64,000 nucleotides of DNA from Pseudomonas sp. Irchel s3h17 (GCF_900187505.1 NZ_FYDL01000009.1:203693-267692); one strand, 5' to 3'; counted from the first letter of the stretch, positions 43,402-53,684 are shown. Numbers and translations: made by a program. Notes: generated by a model not told the origin, from the letters alone.

Positions 43402-44199
43402 TCAGGCGATGCCGTAATCAGCCTTCATGGCAGCCATCAGCGCGGTAAGCTGCTCCTTCAGGAAGTCTGAGCGCAGCATGCTGGTGTTGAAGACATACAT
43501 GTCGCCGACAAGTGTTGTACGTAGACCGTTCGCGCCTGCGTGATAGCCAATCTCCAAGTAATCAGCCGGACCGGGAAACAGCGACACGTCTTTCTGCATG
43601 GCGGAAAGACTGCCAATACCGTTAACCCCAAGTGAGGTGGTCTTGGTGTCATTATTGTAGTCGGAGACGACGATTTGCCACGCGTCCACAGTCACCGGGG
43701 CGCTGACGTTTGGGACGGTGGCATTCGGGCCATAGGCCGAGACGTAAGCCTGAGAGCCCGCCGGCACGCCGGTGTGCCGCAAAGGGCAATTGGTGTACAC
43801 GTCGCCGCCCGTGAAGCCGGAGATGATATTCACAGTCCCCGAGGCCAGGTACTGGATGGCTACAGCGGAGACCACGCAGTAAGAGGAATGCAAGCTCCCG
43901 CCGGGCAACGCGAGCCCAGCCGCCGCACCGTTGGACTTCAAACCTACGGCTGGCCGCCCAGCGAATACACTTCGGGTGAAGCTGTTGGCAGCACCCTTCT
44001 CTACCAAGGCGCCCCCGGTGCGCAGGCAATACCCGGCGACGCCGCCGGCGGGCGTGTTCTTAATGGAGCGGGCGCTGAGAAAATTTGAAAGGTTGGCAAT
44101 TTTCGCGGCGACGATATCCGAGCTGGATACTTCAATACGTTCAGCACCAGTGCCACCGGCGATTTTCACTCCAGGCAACACAATCATTCGTCCAGTCAT
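43402..44199 (-). CDS. Tail-fibre-associated protein
   Basis: This 265-residue protein is glycine- and serine-rich with beta-strand-like repeats and a lectin/LamG-like middle (SGTVNIISGFTGGDVYTNCPL, SAPVTVDAWQIVVSDYNNDTK). No enzymatic motif is seen. It overlaps nothing and lies 2 bp downstream of the SGNH fibre gene, so it probably belongs to the same tail fibre or is its tip or chaperone. Confidence 0.6.
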   Translation of the reverse strand: MTGRMIVLPGVKIAGGTGAERIEVSSSDIVAAKIANLSNFLSARSIKNTPAGGVAGYCLRTGGALVEKGAANSFTRSVFAGRPAVGLKSNGAAAGLALPGGSLHSSYCVVSAVAIQYLASGTVNIISGFTGGDVYTNCPLRHTGVPAGSQAYVSAYGPNATVPNVSAPVTVDAWQIVVSDYNNDTKTTSLGVNGIGSLSAMQKDVSLFPGPADYLEIGYHAGANGLRTTLVGDMYVFNTSMLRSDFLKEQLTALMAAMKADYGIA

Positions 44200-44201
44200 T
44201 T

Positions 44202-46145
44202 TTAGATCTCCACTGTCATGCGCTGATGCACAGCCCAGTTGTAAAAGGGACGGTCGTAGCCATCCTTGATGATTTCGCTATCACGCAGGCAAGATCGAGC
44301 TCCGGTGAAGGGACCGCCCGCGCTGCCTGAAACACCAACGTCGGCGATGCCGACATAGGCGCCGGTACCGGTAGGCTCATCAGTCAGGTTGATCGCAATG
44401 CGGTTGCGGCCGAGCAGCTTTACGCTGGCGATCGACCCGACGCCGTTAGAATCGACGTAGCGCAGCCCCCGATTGCCGGGATCGACCACGGCCACGGTGT
44501 CGATCGCCAGGGCGCCGTGTGGCGTGTGAAAGTCCAGCGTGACGACCTTCCCGGCTCGCACCGCGCGAGTGCAGTGCGTTGGCAACCAGGAACGCCCATT
44601 AATGACTTCCTCACCGGCCATGCCGTGCATACAGCCCAGGCGCATGGAGGAATCGGCCCCCAGATGTATGCCGTCCACCACGGTCGGGAGCCAGTATTTA
44701 GGGCCGACGCAGATGAACTTGTCAGGGAAGTCGAGCGCTGCACGTATCTGCGCGAATGGAACGGCGCTTTCGGTACGGTTGTAGGCTGTCCAGTTACTGA
44801 TCTGCGAGAGCAGCAGCGGAATCGGTCCAGCCTGGCCAGTGATGGCCTTAATGTCGGCCTCGTAATCGGCCTGCAGTTGGACCAGGGCGTTGTAATAATC
44901 CTGCTCCGGTGTGGCGACATTCGCTTCACCCTGAATCCAGTCAATGTAGGGGACGGCGTATTCCAGGTTACGAGCTACGCACTCAGCCTTGGCTGCCACA
45001 ATGGCGGTAATGCTGTTTTGGTAGTACAGCGTTCCCTTGGAGAGCTGGCTGATCGTGTAGCCGTTTCGACCGTGCACGCTGACCAGCAAACAAGCATCCG
45101 ATGGGATAGTGCCCCGCCGCCCCAGCTGCGCCGCGTGCTGCACTGCCGGGGTTTCGGTATAGACGCCGACCAGCGGGATGAAAGGGGCAACATCACTGGC
45201 GTTCAGCGTGCCGTCCTGGTTGGACAGGCGCACGCCATTAGCCAGGGTGAACAACCGGTTAGCGATGGGCGGAATGGTGGTGGTCAGAGGGGAGAAAGCC
45301 CCCATGACCAGCGACTGACCTGCGCCAATGATGTGCAGAACCTTTTTCACGAACTCGGCAGTTGAGCCAGGCACTGGGATGACTTTCGATAGCTTCGATA
45401 CCGGGCCGGATCGGGTCAAAAAGGAGATGCCCATGCTGGATGCTTTGGGGCTGAAGTTGGAACCCGACGATGTAACCTGGTAAGGCACGCCATCAACGAG
45501 GCAGAACACATCGCCGTTATCCAAGTACACCGACACCCCGCTAGGCGCATCGCCATGCTTGTACACCGTGCCGTCCCACTCGATTCCGAAGACAACCCAG
45601 TTATTGGCATCTACGTGGACCCACGCCCACTTACTGAGCAGCGCAAGACCGGGCAAGGCGTCGAGCAGTGCTACAGCTACGCCGTCTTCTCGCACGCCAA
45701 GAATCGGGTTTCCGTCCTCGTCGCAGACGCCATCCACAAGTGAAGATTTGAGCATTACCGGATCGGCTAGGGCGAATCCCGCCACACCAGCATCCTTAGC
45801 ACCATCCGCTACGATCTTGGCCTGCTTGACGGCTTCGGCCGACGGATAGGGTTTGACCGGTACAGCCACACCACCAACATTTCGATAGAGCATCACGTAT
45901 TCAGCTTCGTCGCTGGAAAGAACACTGAAATTTGTACCGTCCACCGTATTGGCAAGCCCCGCTTCGACAGCGTGATAGGGCATCGCCCCGCCGAGCTGGG
46001 TCGCGAGGTTCGCCATCACCATGGCATTCGTGGGCCGCATCACTCCGCCCCCTACATCCATCATTTTGCTTTCAGGGCTCAGTAGTAGCTCGTCAGCCGT
46101 GTCGACCGTTATCGTCAGCCGGGCGAGATCCGATGGTCCGCTCAT
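44202..46145 (-). CDS. Tail-fibre/tailspike with SGNH esterase domain
   Basis: This protein of about 647 residues has an N-terminal fibre part, then from about residue 270 an SGNH/GDSL-type esterase: IGAGQSLVMG with the Ser nucleophile (~275), WIQGEANV (~403, oxyanion block), and DGIHLGADSSMR (~492, Asp-x-x-His). It resembles sialate O-acetylesterase-like domains that remove acetyl groups from host polysaccharide. The start at 46145 (MSGPSDLARL) is preferred. It probably determines host binding. Confidence 0.8.
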   Translation of the reverse strand: MSGPSDLARLTITVDTADELLLSPESKMMDVGGGVMRPTNAMVMANLATQLGGAMPYHAVEAGLANTVDGTNFSVLSSDEAEYVMLYRNVGGVAVPVKPYPSAEAVKQAKIVADGAKDAGVAGFALADPVMLKSSLVDGVCDEDGNPILGVREDGVAVALLDALPGLALLSKWAWVHVDANNWVVFGIEWDGTVYKHGDAPSGVSVYLDNGDVFCLVDGVPYQVTSSGSNFSPKASSMGISFLTRSGPVSKLSKVIPVPGSTAEFVKKVLHIIGAGQSLVMGAFSPLTTTIPPIANRLFTLANGVRLSNQDGTLNASDVAPFIPLVGVYTETPAVQHAAQLGRRGTIPSDACLLVSVHGRNGYTISQLSKGTLYYQNSITAIVAAKAECVARNLEYAVPYIDWIQGEANVATPEQDYYNALVQLQADYEADIKAITGQAGPIPLLLSQISNWTAYNRTESAVPFAQIRAALDFPDKFICVGPKYWLPTVVDGIHLGADSSMRLGCMHGMAGEEVINGRSWLPTHCTRAVRAGKVVTLDFHTPHGALAIDTVAVVDPGNRGLRYVDSNGVGSIASVKLLGRNRIAINLTDEPTGTGAYVGIADVGVSGSAGGPFTGARSCLRDSEIIKDGYDRPFYNWAVHQRMTVEI

Positions 46146-46217
46146 ATTTGCTCCAGGCGAAAAAAAGCCCACACGACGGTGGGCTATAGAATTGAAAAGT
46201 AATCAGCAATCGATTTG

Positions 46218-46694
46218 CTATGTCGCGCCGGGCCAAGATTTGGTGTACCAGCGCTGCAGCAGGCTGCGCAGTCGAGAGTTCATGAGGCGGATATCTATCC
46301 CAGCCAGCAAGTCGGCGAGCTCAGCCTCATTCAGGATCGGCAACTCGAACAGTTCGAGCGTGGCCGTGTAGCGCCATAAGTCATCAGCAACGAACTCCGG
46401 CCCCTCATAGATATCAGTGAACCGGGCCCGGGTCGGCGTCAGCCCGAGTGGAGTTTTGATCGGGCAGAGAAACCAGTCCGCCCAGCCAATACCCCATTTG
46501 CACCAGCCCTCGAAAAGCTTCGCTTCATCGGCGGTGAATAACCAACTGACAGGCAAAATCGTTGGAACGCTGAGAAACCTGCGACGCTGCATCGCTCTGC
46601 CGCTCGCCATTTGCGTGCGTACTATTGGGCTCACCGGCTTGAAGCCGTATCCCTCCCCCACGGGAAGCGGAAGATCATCCGGAAGTGAAAGCAT
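46218..46694 (-). CDS. Phage tail protein
   Basis: This 158-residue protein (SPIVRTQMASGRAMQRRRF, WLFTADEAKLFEGWCKWGIGWADWF) looks like small minor-tail proteins that lie between host-specificity protein and fibre genes. Its neighbours set the assignment. No motif of known catalysis. Confidence 0.65.
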   Translation of the reverse strand: MLSLPDDLPLPVGEGYGFKPVSPIVRTQMASGRAMQRRRFLSVPTILPVSWLFTADEAKLFEGWCKWGIGWADWFLCPIKTPLGLTPTRARFTDIYEGPEFVADDLWRYTATLELFELPILNEAELADLLAGIDIRLMNSRLRSLLQRWYTKSWPGAT

Positions 46695-46705
46695 GTCCGC
46701 AGTCC

Positions 46706-49700
46706 TTAAGTGGGGGCGAAGTTATTGTCGTCTGCGTAGACACGCACGTCGTAGTTCACGGCCTCAACATCTGCCGAGTAGTCGCCTGGCTGAATCGAAG
46801 TGATCAATACCGGGTAACACCAGCGAGTAGCCTCGCCGAAGAGCAGGTGCGGTGGCTCGATCTCCCAGGACAAATCAGGGCTGAAATCCAACGCAGGGAT
46901 AGTCAGTCGGAAGTCATCGACTCGTTTGGCTGCCCACGGCCCGCTCACGGTACCGTCCGGACGACGAAGCCCGACCACGTGCGATGTACCTTCTTTCCAT
47001 GTCAGCGGCTCGGAACTCTCCAGTAGCACCAGTCCGTTGCCGGTCGTGAGCCCCACCAATACAGCACTTTGCCCATACCCCGGAATGTCGTCGGCGACGG
47101 CGCAATAGCTGAGGTAGCCGCTGTTCAACGCCGAATACTCCGTTCCCCAGCTGTAACTTTTGTTCTGGTAAACCTGAGCACGCCGCCGACGGCGGCCGAT
47201 ACGCCAGGCTTTGTCGCGACTGGTCACCCCCTTTACCGTGATGGTCTGCACTGTTTGTTTCGCATCCCCCGGCAAGCTGCAGTCAACAATTTCTTCAGCT
47301 CGGGTAACGCCATCGATGTACTTGACCTCAACCCCGTCGTAATCGTCCGGTGCCGGCAACGTGAAATTGCGCCGCAACGGACCGGTCATGCTCTGCGGCG
47401 TGTACATCTGCTCGAACACCGCACGCGGCTCATCCCTGACCGGAGTTACGCGGCCGCGCTCCACGGTGAACTCGGCAAATCCGGCAAGCAGTGCATCGTT
47501 CAGACATTCCTTGACCGTGCTGTCGTCCTCGACCTTGTAATCAAAGTAATCGTTACGCGGTGACCAGATTGCTCCGTATCGCGCAAACTCCTCGAGATCG
47601 AGATCGCTATCGGTGCCACCGGCGGACTTCATCACGTAGTTCACCCAGGGTACGATGTCACGGGTGGCGACCGGGGCGCTCCACTGCCCGTCGATAAGCA
47701 CCGGCAGCTTGCGTGTGCCGACCACAGACACCTGGCTTTGTGACTGCGCAGACAGCTTGTCACCACCGCGCACATACAGCGCCATCACTGAACAGCCCTC
47801 GTACCGAGTCGGCGCCTTGTCGATCCGGCCGCGCAGGCCATACCACTGGACCCGATTGAACTTGAAATTTTCCGGTGACTCCTCCCCGATTCGACGAATA
47901 CGAACCTCAGGACGGATGTAGGTCGCTGCCAGAATGCTGCGGGTGTATCCCTGTTGATCAGGACTCATCGCGTTGAACGTGTAGGACACGCTGGTCCAGG
48001 CGCCAGCGGTGGCGATGTCACGGTATTGGACTTCGACCTTCGCCCAGTGCGAGCGGATGTTGCCGTTCTTTTCGGTGTATCGGACCAGGCCCTGAGGAAA
48101 GAAGAAGTCGATCTCGAACCGCCGAACAACCTCGCCTTTGGGGCAGACGGCAAACGGGCCGGCCCAATCTCCCTCAGTCGTTGAGCCATCCAGGGTAACC
48201 CGTGCAGTGTTGCTTTCGATGTCGTCAAAGCCGATCCAGGAGGCTTCCTCAGCGCCGGTGTCGGTCAGCCGTATCACGGTGATCGATGAGGGTCCGTGGA
48301 CATCAACCACGGCGTCAGCCGCCACGGCACCGATCCGGTACCGCAGATCGCGATAACCGATGCACGACCAAAGGGTGCCAGTCTGAAGGCCGATAGCCGG
48401 AGCTCCACCGTCGTATGCCAGCGTCATCTTGGCTGAGATCGCGTCCGCCGCTGCCACGGTTTGCACTCCGGTGACAAACACTGGAGCCGAGCCAAAGATC
48501 GGCTGCGTACTGCCGCCCAGGCTTAACGCCACACCGCTGTAGGGTGAGGCTGATTCAGCAACGCGCAGAAAGTTGCTTGATGCACTGGCCACCAGCCCAG
48601 TGCTGGTCAGTTGTGCATTCACCGCGTTGACCAATCCCGCAAGGTTCGTAGTCGCCGTGCTCAGGGCAACTGTGTAGGTACTCGATCCACGGGTCACCGT
48701 GAAGGTCAGCGGCGTGACGTCGAAGTCAAAACGAGTCGGTGCCACATTCCCGGTGACCCTCGACGCGCTGCCAGTCACCGCCGGGACACCCGGGACGTAC
48801 GGTGAATAACTCGCCACGACATACTCACCGGCATTGGCCCCGGTGACCTCAATCTTCATCCCAACGAAGGCATTGATCATTGGCACATAGTCGCCGCTTA
48901 TCACCGTCGCGCTACCGTCAGCCGGCGCAGTGAATACGTAGGGGTACATGACCTCAACGCGCGCGATCAAACCGGCGCTCCAGCCAATCGGGAACCAACC
49001 GGCAGATTCCGGTACCGACACCACATACTCGCTGAACTGCACGGTAGGTGCAGCTAATTGCTGCTCAATGTTTGTCGTGGTGGTTAGGGTCAGTCCGGCG
49101 CTGCCAGTGGAAGTCGAACCGACCTCCTCCGAGCTGTGCCACCACAACCGTGCAGGCTCAGCCGCCACCGATTCACTCGGACCATAGATGGTGTAACTGG
49201 CCGTGTTACCCAGCGAGGCGATCGGCGTACCACCGATACGCACTTGCCCGGGCAAAATCTCGAACTCCCCCACCCCGATGCACAACAGCATCTCGACCCA
49301 TTGCACTTTGGGGTCGGTACCGAAATAGCGGCGCGTCGGCGTCAGGTAGTCCGGAAAAATCTCGTTCTCGCCAGCGCACTCGCGGATCACATCGCCCAGC
49401 TTCACCTGGTTACCCGTGGTTTTCGCCAGTTCGAGCCCCTTACCACGGGCGTTATTGGTCGAACTCGGTGAAACCAGTGGCTTCTGCGTGAGCATAATCA
49501 CGCCCGCCGCGACGATCGCCGCCACTATGGCCCAGGCCGCAACTTCCAATCCAGTGCCTTTGGGTTCGGGATAAATCCGGACCAGGTCGCTGGGGGCGAA
49601 TTCAACCTTCGACCAGTTTGTCGGCTCAACAAACAGACCGTTGACTTCAATGCTGATGGGCGGCGACTCGCGGACCTGGTAGCTGGGTACGTTGCTGATC

Positions 49701-49786
49701 AGCCAGCTCTCGATGGTCATGACCCGGTCGGTCACGTGCCGCTCCAGAGGCTCGCCCTCCAGCTTGCTCGGGTACAGTTCGATCAC
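46706..49786 (-). CDS. Phage host-specificity protein J-like (tail tip)
   Basis: This 1026-residue protein has a ubiquitin-like start ([27 protein letters not shown]), a membrane-like stretch ([22 protein letters not shown]), then the J core with [22 protein letters not shown], and later [22 protein letters not shown], and [20 protein letters not shown]. It forms the tail tip that contacts the host. Start GTG at 49786. It overlaps the upstream NlpC/P60-like gene by 140 bp. Confidence 0.87.
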   Translation of the reverse strand: MIELYPSKLEGEPLERHVTDRVMTIESWLISNVPSYQVRESPPISIEVNGLFVEPTNWSKVEFAPSDLVRIYPEPKGTGLEVAAWAIVAAIVAAGVIMLTQKPLVSPSSTNNARGKGLELAKTTGNQVKLGDVIRECAGENEIFPDYLTPTRRYFGTDPKVQWVEMLLCIGVGEFEILPGQVRIGGTPIASLGNTASYTIYGPSESVAAEPARLWWHSSEEVGSTSTGSAGLTLTTTTNIEQQLAAPTVQFSEYVVSVPESAGWFPIGWSAGLIARVEVMYPYVFTAPADGSATVISGDYVPMINAFVGMKIEVTGANAGEYVVASYSPYVPGVPAVTGSASRVTGNVAPTRFDFDVTPLTFTVTRGSSTYTVALSTATTNLAGLVNAVNAQLTSTGLVASASSNFLRVAESASPYSGVALSLGGSTQPIFGSAPVFVTGVQTVAAADAISAKMTLAYDGGAPAIGLQTGTLWSCIGYRDLRYRIGAVAADAVVDVHGPSSITVIRLTDTGAEEASWIGFDDIESNTARVTLDGSTTEGDWAGPFAVCPKGEVVRRFEIDFFFPQGLVRYTEKNGNIRSHWAKVEVQYRDIATAGAWTSVSYTFNAMSPDQQGYTRSILAATYIRPEVRIRRIGEESPENFKFNRVQWYGLRGRIDKAPTRYEGCSVMALYVRGGDKLSAQSQSQVSVVGTRKLPVLIDGQWSAPVATRDIVPWVNYVMKSAGGTDSDLDLEEFARYGAIWSPRNDYFDYKVEDDSTVKECLNDALLAGFAEFTVERGRVTPVRDEPRAVFEQMYTPQSMTGPLRRNFTLPAPDDYDGVEVKYIDGVTRAEEIVDCSLPGDAKQTVQTITVKGVTSRDKAWRIGRRRRRAQVYQNKSYSWGTEYSALNSGYLSYCAVADDIPGYGQSAVLVGLTTGNGLVLLESSEPLTWKEGTSHVVGLRRPDGTVSGPWAAKRVDDFRLTIPALDFSPDLSWEIEPPHLLFGEATRWCYPVLITSIQPGDYSADVEAVNYDVRVYADDNNFAPT

Positions 49787-50159
49787 GGTGATAACTCACT
49801 GTCAGATATTGGTCTTGGAATTTGCGCAGCGGCTTGATCGTGGCGCCGGCTGGCTTCATTTCCATTCCATGAAGCCGACCATCCACCTCGACGATCACCG
49901 CGACGTGAATGCAGATCAGCCCGCGCCACACGCATGCAATTGCCCCGGCTTCTGGTGCGCACCGCTCCATGCCGGCAGCACCTTCGTTCACCGCCTTGGT
50001 TAACACCTTGGGCATGGTGTTGCGCACATAGCCCCAACTGGGGAGCAACGGCAGCCCATACACCTCATGCCGAACGAGTCGGGCCAGCCCCCAGCAGTCC
50101 AGCCGCGCAGGGCCGCGCCCGCCATCCTCATAGGAAGCGTTCAGGTATTTCTCGAACAT
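49647..50159 (-). CDS. NlpC/P60-like tail assembly protein, probable 3' frameshift
   Basis: This 170-residue frame has an NlpC/P60-like start ([29 protein letters not shown]) with the catalytic Cys, then [19 protein letters not shown] with a His. It is the K-like tail-tip peptidase. After YLTVSYHRD, at the GTG start of J, the frame continues 140 bp through J in another phase. As other genes here overlap by 4 bp, loss of one base near 49786 probably displaced a natural TGA. The last 46 or so residues are then spurious. Confidence 0.75.
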   Translation of the reverse strand: MFEKYLNASYEDGGRGPARLDCWGLARLVRHEVYGLPLLPSWGYVRNTMPKVLTKAVNEGAAGMERCAPEAGAIACVWRGLICIHVAVIVEVDGRLHGMEMKPAGATIKPLRKFQDQYLTVSYHRDRTVPEQAGGRASGAARDRPGHDHRELADQQRTQLPGPRVAAHQH

Positions 50160-50645
50160 TTAGATGTACCTAAGGCAAGGCGCGAAGGCCAAGGTGTATT
50201 TGCGACGGGGCCAGGCGAGATTGATCAGGTCGAAGTAACCGGCCTGCAGCTGCACCGTGGAACCTTCCATGGACCCACCAAGCACCGTCATGCGATAGGG
50301 GGCCTCGGCCGGCGCCGTCAGGTCGGTCGAAATAAAGATGCGAAACACCATCCCGATTTTCGCTCTGGCCTCCAGCGCCCGATCGATCAACTGCTGCGCC
50401 ACGCCGGTGACGTTGTCGATCGCAAACGTCAGCGCCTGGCTGCCACTGTTGTCGCGTTTCGGTAACGCGACATCAATCCCTGCGGCGACGAACGTCCGGG
50501 TCAGGCCCGCCTCGGTCTTCGCCGTGATGTCGTCGAAGCCCTGACAGATGTAGAGCGGCGCCGCCCACGGCGTGCAGAACAATTCAAGCGTCGGAATGAT
50601 CGCGGCCTTGCCGCCCGACGCGTACAGCGCTTCCAGTGCACTCAT
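50160..50645 (-). CDS. DUF1833-type phage tail protein
   Basis: This 161-residue protein (LYICQGFDDITAKTEAG, PKRDNSGSQALTFAIDNVTG, PYRMTVLGGSMEGSTVQLQAGYFDLINLAWPRRKY) matches the DUF1833 phage family, found just before the NlpC-like gene in lambda-like tails. It overlaps the tape-measure remnant by 4 bp. Confidence 0.82.
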   Translation of the reverse strand: MSALEALYASGGKAAIIPTLELFCTPWAAPLYICQGFDDITAKTEAGLTRTFVAAGIDVALPKRDNSGSQALTFAIDNVTGVAQQLIDRALEARAKIGMVFRIFISTDLTAPAEAPYRMTVLGGSMEGSTVQLQAGYFDLINLAWPRRKYTLAFAPCLRYI

Positions 50646-51037
50646 CGGCCAACCCTCCTGCTGGCATAGGTTGATTCATAGGTCTTGGCGATCTTGCCCT
50701 GTCCGGTCCGGAATCCGGCCGAGACATGGTCATCAACCGCCGCGATGATCACTTTGAGCTGGTCGCCATCCATACGCGTGCTCACCTTGTCATTGCCGTA
50801 ATTGAGGACCTGGACATTGAGTTGCGGCGACGGGCCCGCCGATGCCGAGCCCGAGTCAGCACCCGGGCCGGGCTGAGCTGACGTAGTACCGACGAATCCG
50901 GCGCGGCCGTTACTCATGGCTTCGAGCGTGCCAACGCCAATGCGCGCAGTGGCCTCGGCATCAAATACGTACTCCCCGCGGTGAACAGGCCCGGCGATCT
51001 CATCCCGGCGCCCATTGCCGGTGTAACCACCGTCCAT
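50642..51037 (-). pseudogene. Tape-measure protein, C-terminal remnant
   Basis: The frame begins GGYTGNGRRDEIAGPVHRGEYVFDAEATARIGV, the sequence found near the C-terminus of lambda-like tape-measure proteins, and ends in a helix (KVSTRMDGDQLKVIIAAVDDHV). Only about 131 residues of a protein normally 700 or longer remain. Directly upstream the sequence is primase-polymerase in another frame. The gene is cut by the deletion near 51035-51050. Confidence 0.85.
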
Positions 51038-51594
51038 ACCAGGCCAGCGCGCAGCTCGAACACCGTGAAGCGCTTGTACTCTTCAGCCTCCGCGCGCGCC
51101 GCAGCCTCCCCGTCCCCGTCGCCCTGCTCTTTCGCAGCCTTGGCTCTATCCATCAGGCCTTTGTGAATCGAACCGTCAGGGTCTTTTTCATTCGGCCAGG
51201 AAAGAGAGTGCCGAGTCAGCTCAATGCCTTCCGGCACTTTGAACATGACCCGGAAGCGCGCAGGGTTACCGACAATGGTCGGATACACCAACGCCATGGC
51301 ATCCAGATCGACACCCAGCAGCTCATACAACACGTGCCGCGTCCACTGAACGTCGTCGACGTCCAGCGAACAGACACGGCTCGGCCCAAGAACGACTCCG
51401 AGGTTATGGTTGGGGTTCTGCTGCCAGAATGCTTCGGCGGCGGAAGCATCCGTGATGTAGCCGCCCGGCTTATTCCACCCCAGACCCTTAGGGGCTTTTT
51501 CTCCTGGCTCAATTGAGACCAGGGCGAGATCGAAGGTATTGATGTAACGCTTTGCCCAGTTGGCGATGGCTATTCCTTTGGCCGTTTCAGTCAT
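50914..51594 (-). pseudogene. Phage primase-polymerase, N-terminal part, truncated
   Basis: The frame opens MTETAKGIAIANWAKRYINTFDLALVSIEPGEKAPK, has GWNKPGGYITDASAAEAFW, NHNLGVVLGPSRVCSLDVDD and FTVFELRAG, the N-terminal prim-pol domain of phage replication proteins. It should continue with the rest of the primase; instead after LRAG the sequence runs into the tape-measure remnant in another frame. The last 40 or so residues are artefacts. The start at 51594 overlaps the TraR/DksA gene by 4 bp. Confidence 0.85.
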
Positions 51595-51797
51595 CGCCGA
51601 GCCTCCCGCAACCCCTGACAGTGGACACAGGTTTCGCAACCCGCGATCGTCTGCTGTCGAAGCAACGGGATAGGGTCATCACAATCCTCGCAGAACTGCG
51701 CGCTGACGCGACTCGAAGGAACGCGGCGACTACGGTGAAGGGCAACGTCGAGCAGGTATTGCGCCTGGTCGTTGGCGCGATCGATTTCATCAGCCAT
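51591..51797 (-). CDS. TraR/DksA-type zinc-finger protein
   Basis: This 68-residue protein has CEDCDDPIPLLRQQ and CVHCQGLRE, a four-cysteine zinc finger like those of TraR/DksA, which modulate RNA polymerase through its secondary channel. It overlaps both neighbours by a few bases, so the three genes are coupled. Phage versions are common in early operons. Confidence 0.88.
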   Translation of the reverse strand: MADEIDRANDQAQYLLDVALHRSRRVPSSRVSAQFCEDCDDPIPLLRQQTIAGCETCVHCQGLREARR

Positions 51798-52278
51798 GGA
51801 CACGGTCCTCCATCGACTGACGAGCACCCGCCATGATGCCGAGGACTTCGCGGATCACGTCCATGCCCTGTTTTTCAAGAAGGAGGACTTCGTGAAGCTT
51901 CCACACTTTGTCGGCAGCACCATCGTGCATTGCTGCCACGAATTCACCGGTTTCGCCGAGCAACTTACCAACAGCCTTCAATGCATCACGGGTTGCTGGT
52001 ACTGGGACCGGGCGATACCAGACAGCGCCGGCCGGGCGCATCAGCGCATCTAGCAAGCGCGAATCGCCAGTAAGCCTAATCAACTCTTCAAGCTCATCAG
52101 GGTTCAACCAGCGGCGCTCTTCGTCGAGCTTGAGTTTCTTCTGGAGGGTGTCGTTGTCCAACACCATGGCAAAAGCAAGGGCGGTGATTCCGCCCTTGTA
52201 GTCACGACCAGCGCGATAGATCGCCTGGCGCAGAGGAAGGACCGGACCAGCGTCCGGCAAAAGATCTGTGCGACTCAT
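51790..52278 (-). CDS. Phage CII-like/YmfL regulatory protein
   Basis: This 162-residue protein (LRQAIYRAGRDYKGGITALAFAMVLDNDTLQKKLKLDEERRW) is of the phage regulatory CII/YmfL group, with an N-terminal DNA-binding segment. It is the first gene after the Cro-like one in the rightward-to-left early operon. The start at 52278 is chosen; a frame open to 52413 is not needed. Confidence 0.75.
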   Translation of the reverse strand: MSRTDLLPDAGPVLPLRQAIYRAGRDYKGGITALAFAMVLDNDTLQKKLKLDEERRWLNPDELEELIRLTGDSRLLDALMRPAGAVWYRPVPVPATRDALKAVGKLLGETGEFVAAMHDGAADKVWKLHEVLLLEKQGMDVIREVLGIMAGARQSMEDRVHG

Positions 52279-52419
52279 AACCGTAAATCCCCCGTTTACG
52301 GTGTAGCCATAGTCCAGGGCAACCCCTATCCTACGACCACGACCGATGTACATGTGCTGTGTGTCGTCGTAGCTGAGCTGGGGGATCTTTGGTGAGAGGC
52401 CCCAGCTCGGCACCTTTTC

Positions 52420-52677
52420 TTATGCTGCGTGAAGCGACTGAACATCTTCTGGTAAACAGAACACATCCGGCCTTAACCGAATGCGGTCTATGCCAGTTAA
52501 CAGTTCAACGCGAAGTACAAGCTCCGCTGGTACCTCGCCTTTCTTGAGCCAGTACGACACAAGCTGCTGAGACACTGGCTTTCCAGGCGCCGAGATGAGT
52601 CGAGCGAAAGCCGACTGCCCTCCAGCCTTCTCAATAGCTTCAGCAAAGGCATTTCGCATGGATTCAGAATTGCTCAT
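52420..52677 (-). CDS. Cro/YdaS-like repressor
   Basis: This protein of about 85 residues has a helix-turn-helix of the YdaS type (AFAEAIEKAGGQSAFARLI and SQQLVSYWLKKGEVPAE). It is divergent from the CI-like gene, as Cro is in lambdoid phages. GAGGC lies before the ATG at 52677. It should commit to lytic growth. Confidence 0.85.
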   Translation of the reverse strand: MSNSESMRNAFAEAIEKAGGQSAFARLISAPGKPVSQQLVSYWLKKGEVPAELVLRVELLTGIDRIRLRPDVFCLPEDVQSLHAA

Positions 52678-52782
52678 AGCAGCCTCTTTACGTCGTGACA
52701 TACGGAATTTACGTGTTTTTTTGTTAGATCTCAACGTGTTTTTACGTTTGAAAAGCTACAAATTTATTTGTAGCCTCGCGTA
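52678..52782. promoter_or_regulatory. CI/Cro operator region
   Basis: This 105-bp AT-rich gap between the divergent repressor genes has a perfect palindrome, GCTACAAATTTATTTGTAGC (52755-52774), and two TACGTGTTTTT-like half-repeats (about 52709-52720 and 52730-52748). It presumably contains PR, PRM and the operators. Confidence 0.7.
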
Positions 52783-53553
52783 ATGATCGATCTCAATACA
52801 TACCCAAGCCCTGTAGCCAAGATGTTCAAGGCCCGACGCCTTGAGCTCGGCATGACCCAGGACGAACTGGCAACCAAAGTCAGCCGCCTGCTGCCAGATG
52901 GCGAGCGCCTTTCTCAGCAGTCATATGCGGCTTTTGAGCGCGGAAAATCACAGACGTCCAAGTACTCGATACAAATTGCACGGGTTCTTGGCATAGAGCT
53001 GGATCGACTTACAAGTCGAGATGCCCCCCTTCACCAACCTTTGGAGTTCTCTGAAAAGGCGCTTGAAAGCCGCGCACTGCTTCTTGGCCCGATTGATGTC
53101 TGGGATGACGACACGCCGTTAGATGACGATGAGGTAGAAGTGCCATTGCTTAAGGAAGTAGAGCTTTCGGCAGGATCTGGAAGAGTTTCAATTCAGGCAC
53201 ACAGCAAAGCCAAATTGCGATTTGGAAGCATCACACTTCGAAAAATGGGCGTCCAACCCGAAAATGCTGTGTGTGTTTCCATCTACGGAAACAGCATGGA
53301 GCCTGTACTCCCTCACGGAAGCACCGCGGGAGTCGACAGAGGTAAAACGTCTATAAAAGATGGAGACATATACGCTCTCGACCATAACGGCCATTTGCGA
53401 GTGAAGCTTTTATACCGTCTCCCCTCTGGCGGGATACGGCTTAGAAGCTTCAACAGGGATGAGCACCCGGACGAGGAATATACCCCAGAGCAGATTCAGC
53501 TCCAGGACATCAATGTCCTAGGTCGCGTCTTCTGGTATTCAGTTCTTCGATAG
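52783..53553 (+). CDS. CI-like prophage repressor (XRE + S24)
   Basis: This 256-residue repressor has an N-terminal XRE domain (LGMTQDELATKVSRLL, SQQSYAAFERGKSQTSKYS) and a C-terminal LexA/UmuD S24 peptidase-like domain: the Ser block YGNSMEPVLPHGSTAGVDR and later Lys in RVKLLYR. It should be cleaved on RecA activation and so control SOS induction. AGATG-type spacing fits the ATG start. A terminator follows. Confidence 0.92.
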   Translation: MIDLNTYPSPVAKMFKARRLELGMTQDELATKVSRLLPDGERLSQQSYAAFERGKSQTSKYSIQIARVLGIELDRLTSRDAPLHQPLEFSEKALESRALLLGPIDVWDDDTPLDDDEVEVPLLKEVELSAGSGRVSIQAHSKAKLRFGSITLRKMGVQPENAVCVSIYGNSMEPVLPHGSTAGVDRGKTSIKDGDIYALDHNGHLRVKLLYRLPSGGIRLRSFNRDEHPDEEYTPEQIQLQDINVLGRVFWYSVLR

Positions 53554-53564
53554 CGACCCTTACA

Positions 53565-53592
53565 AAAAAAACCCGCCGCGAGCGGGTTTTTT
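53565..53592 (+). terminator. Terminator after CI
   Basis: AAAACCCGC and GCGGGTTTTTT form a GC-rich stem and T-tract directly after the repressor stop. Confidence 0.88.
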
Positions 53593-53684
53593 GTTGGCTA
53601 CAAAAAAACAAAACAAAAAATACTGTTGTTAAATACGTGTTTTCTTGTAATCTTGGTTTGCACCTCTCACCAAGGGTTACAGCC

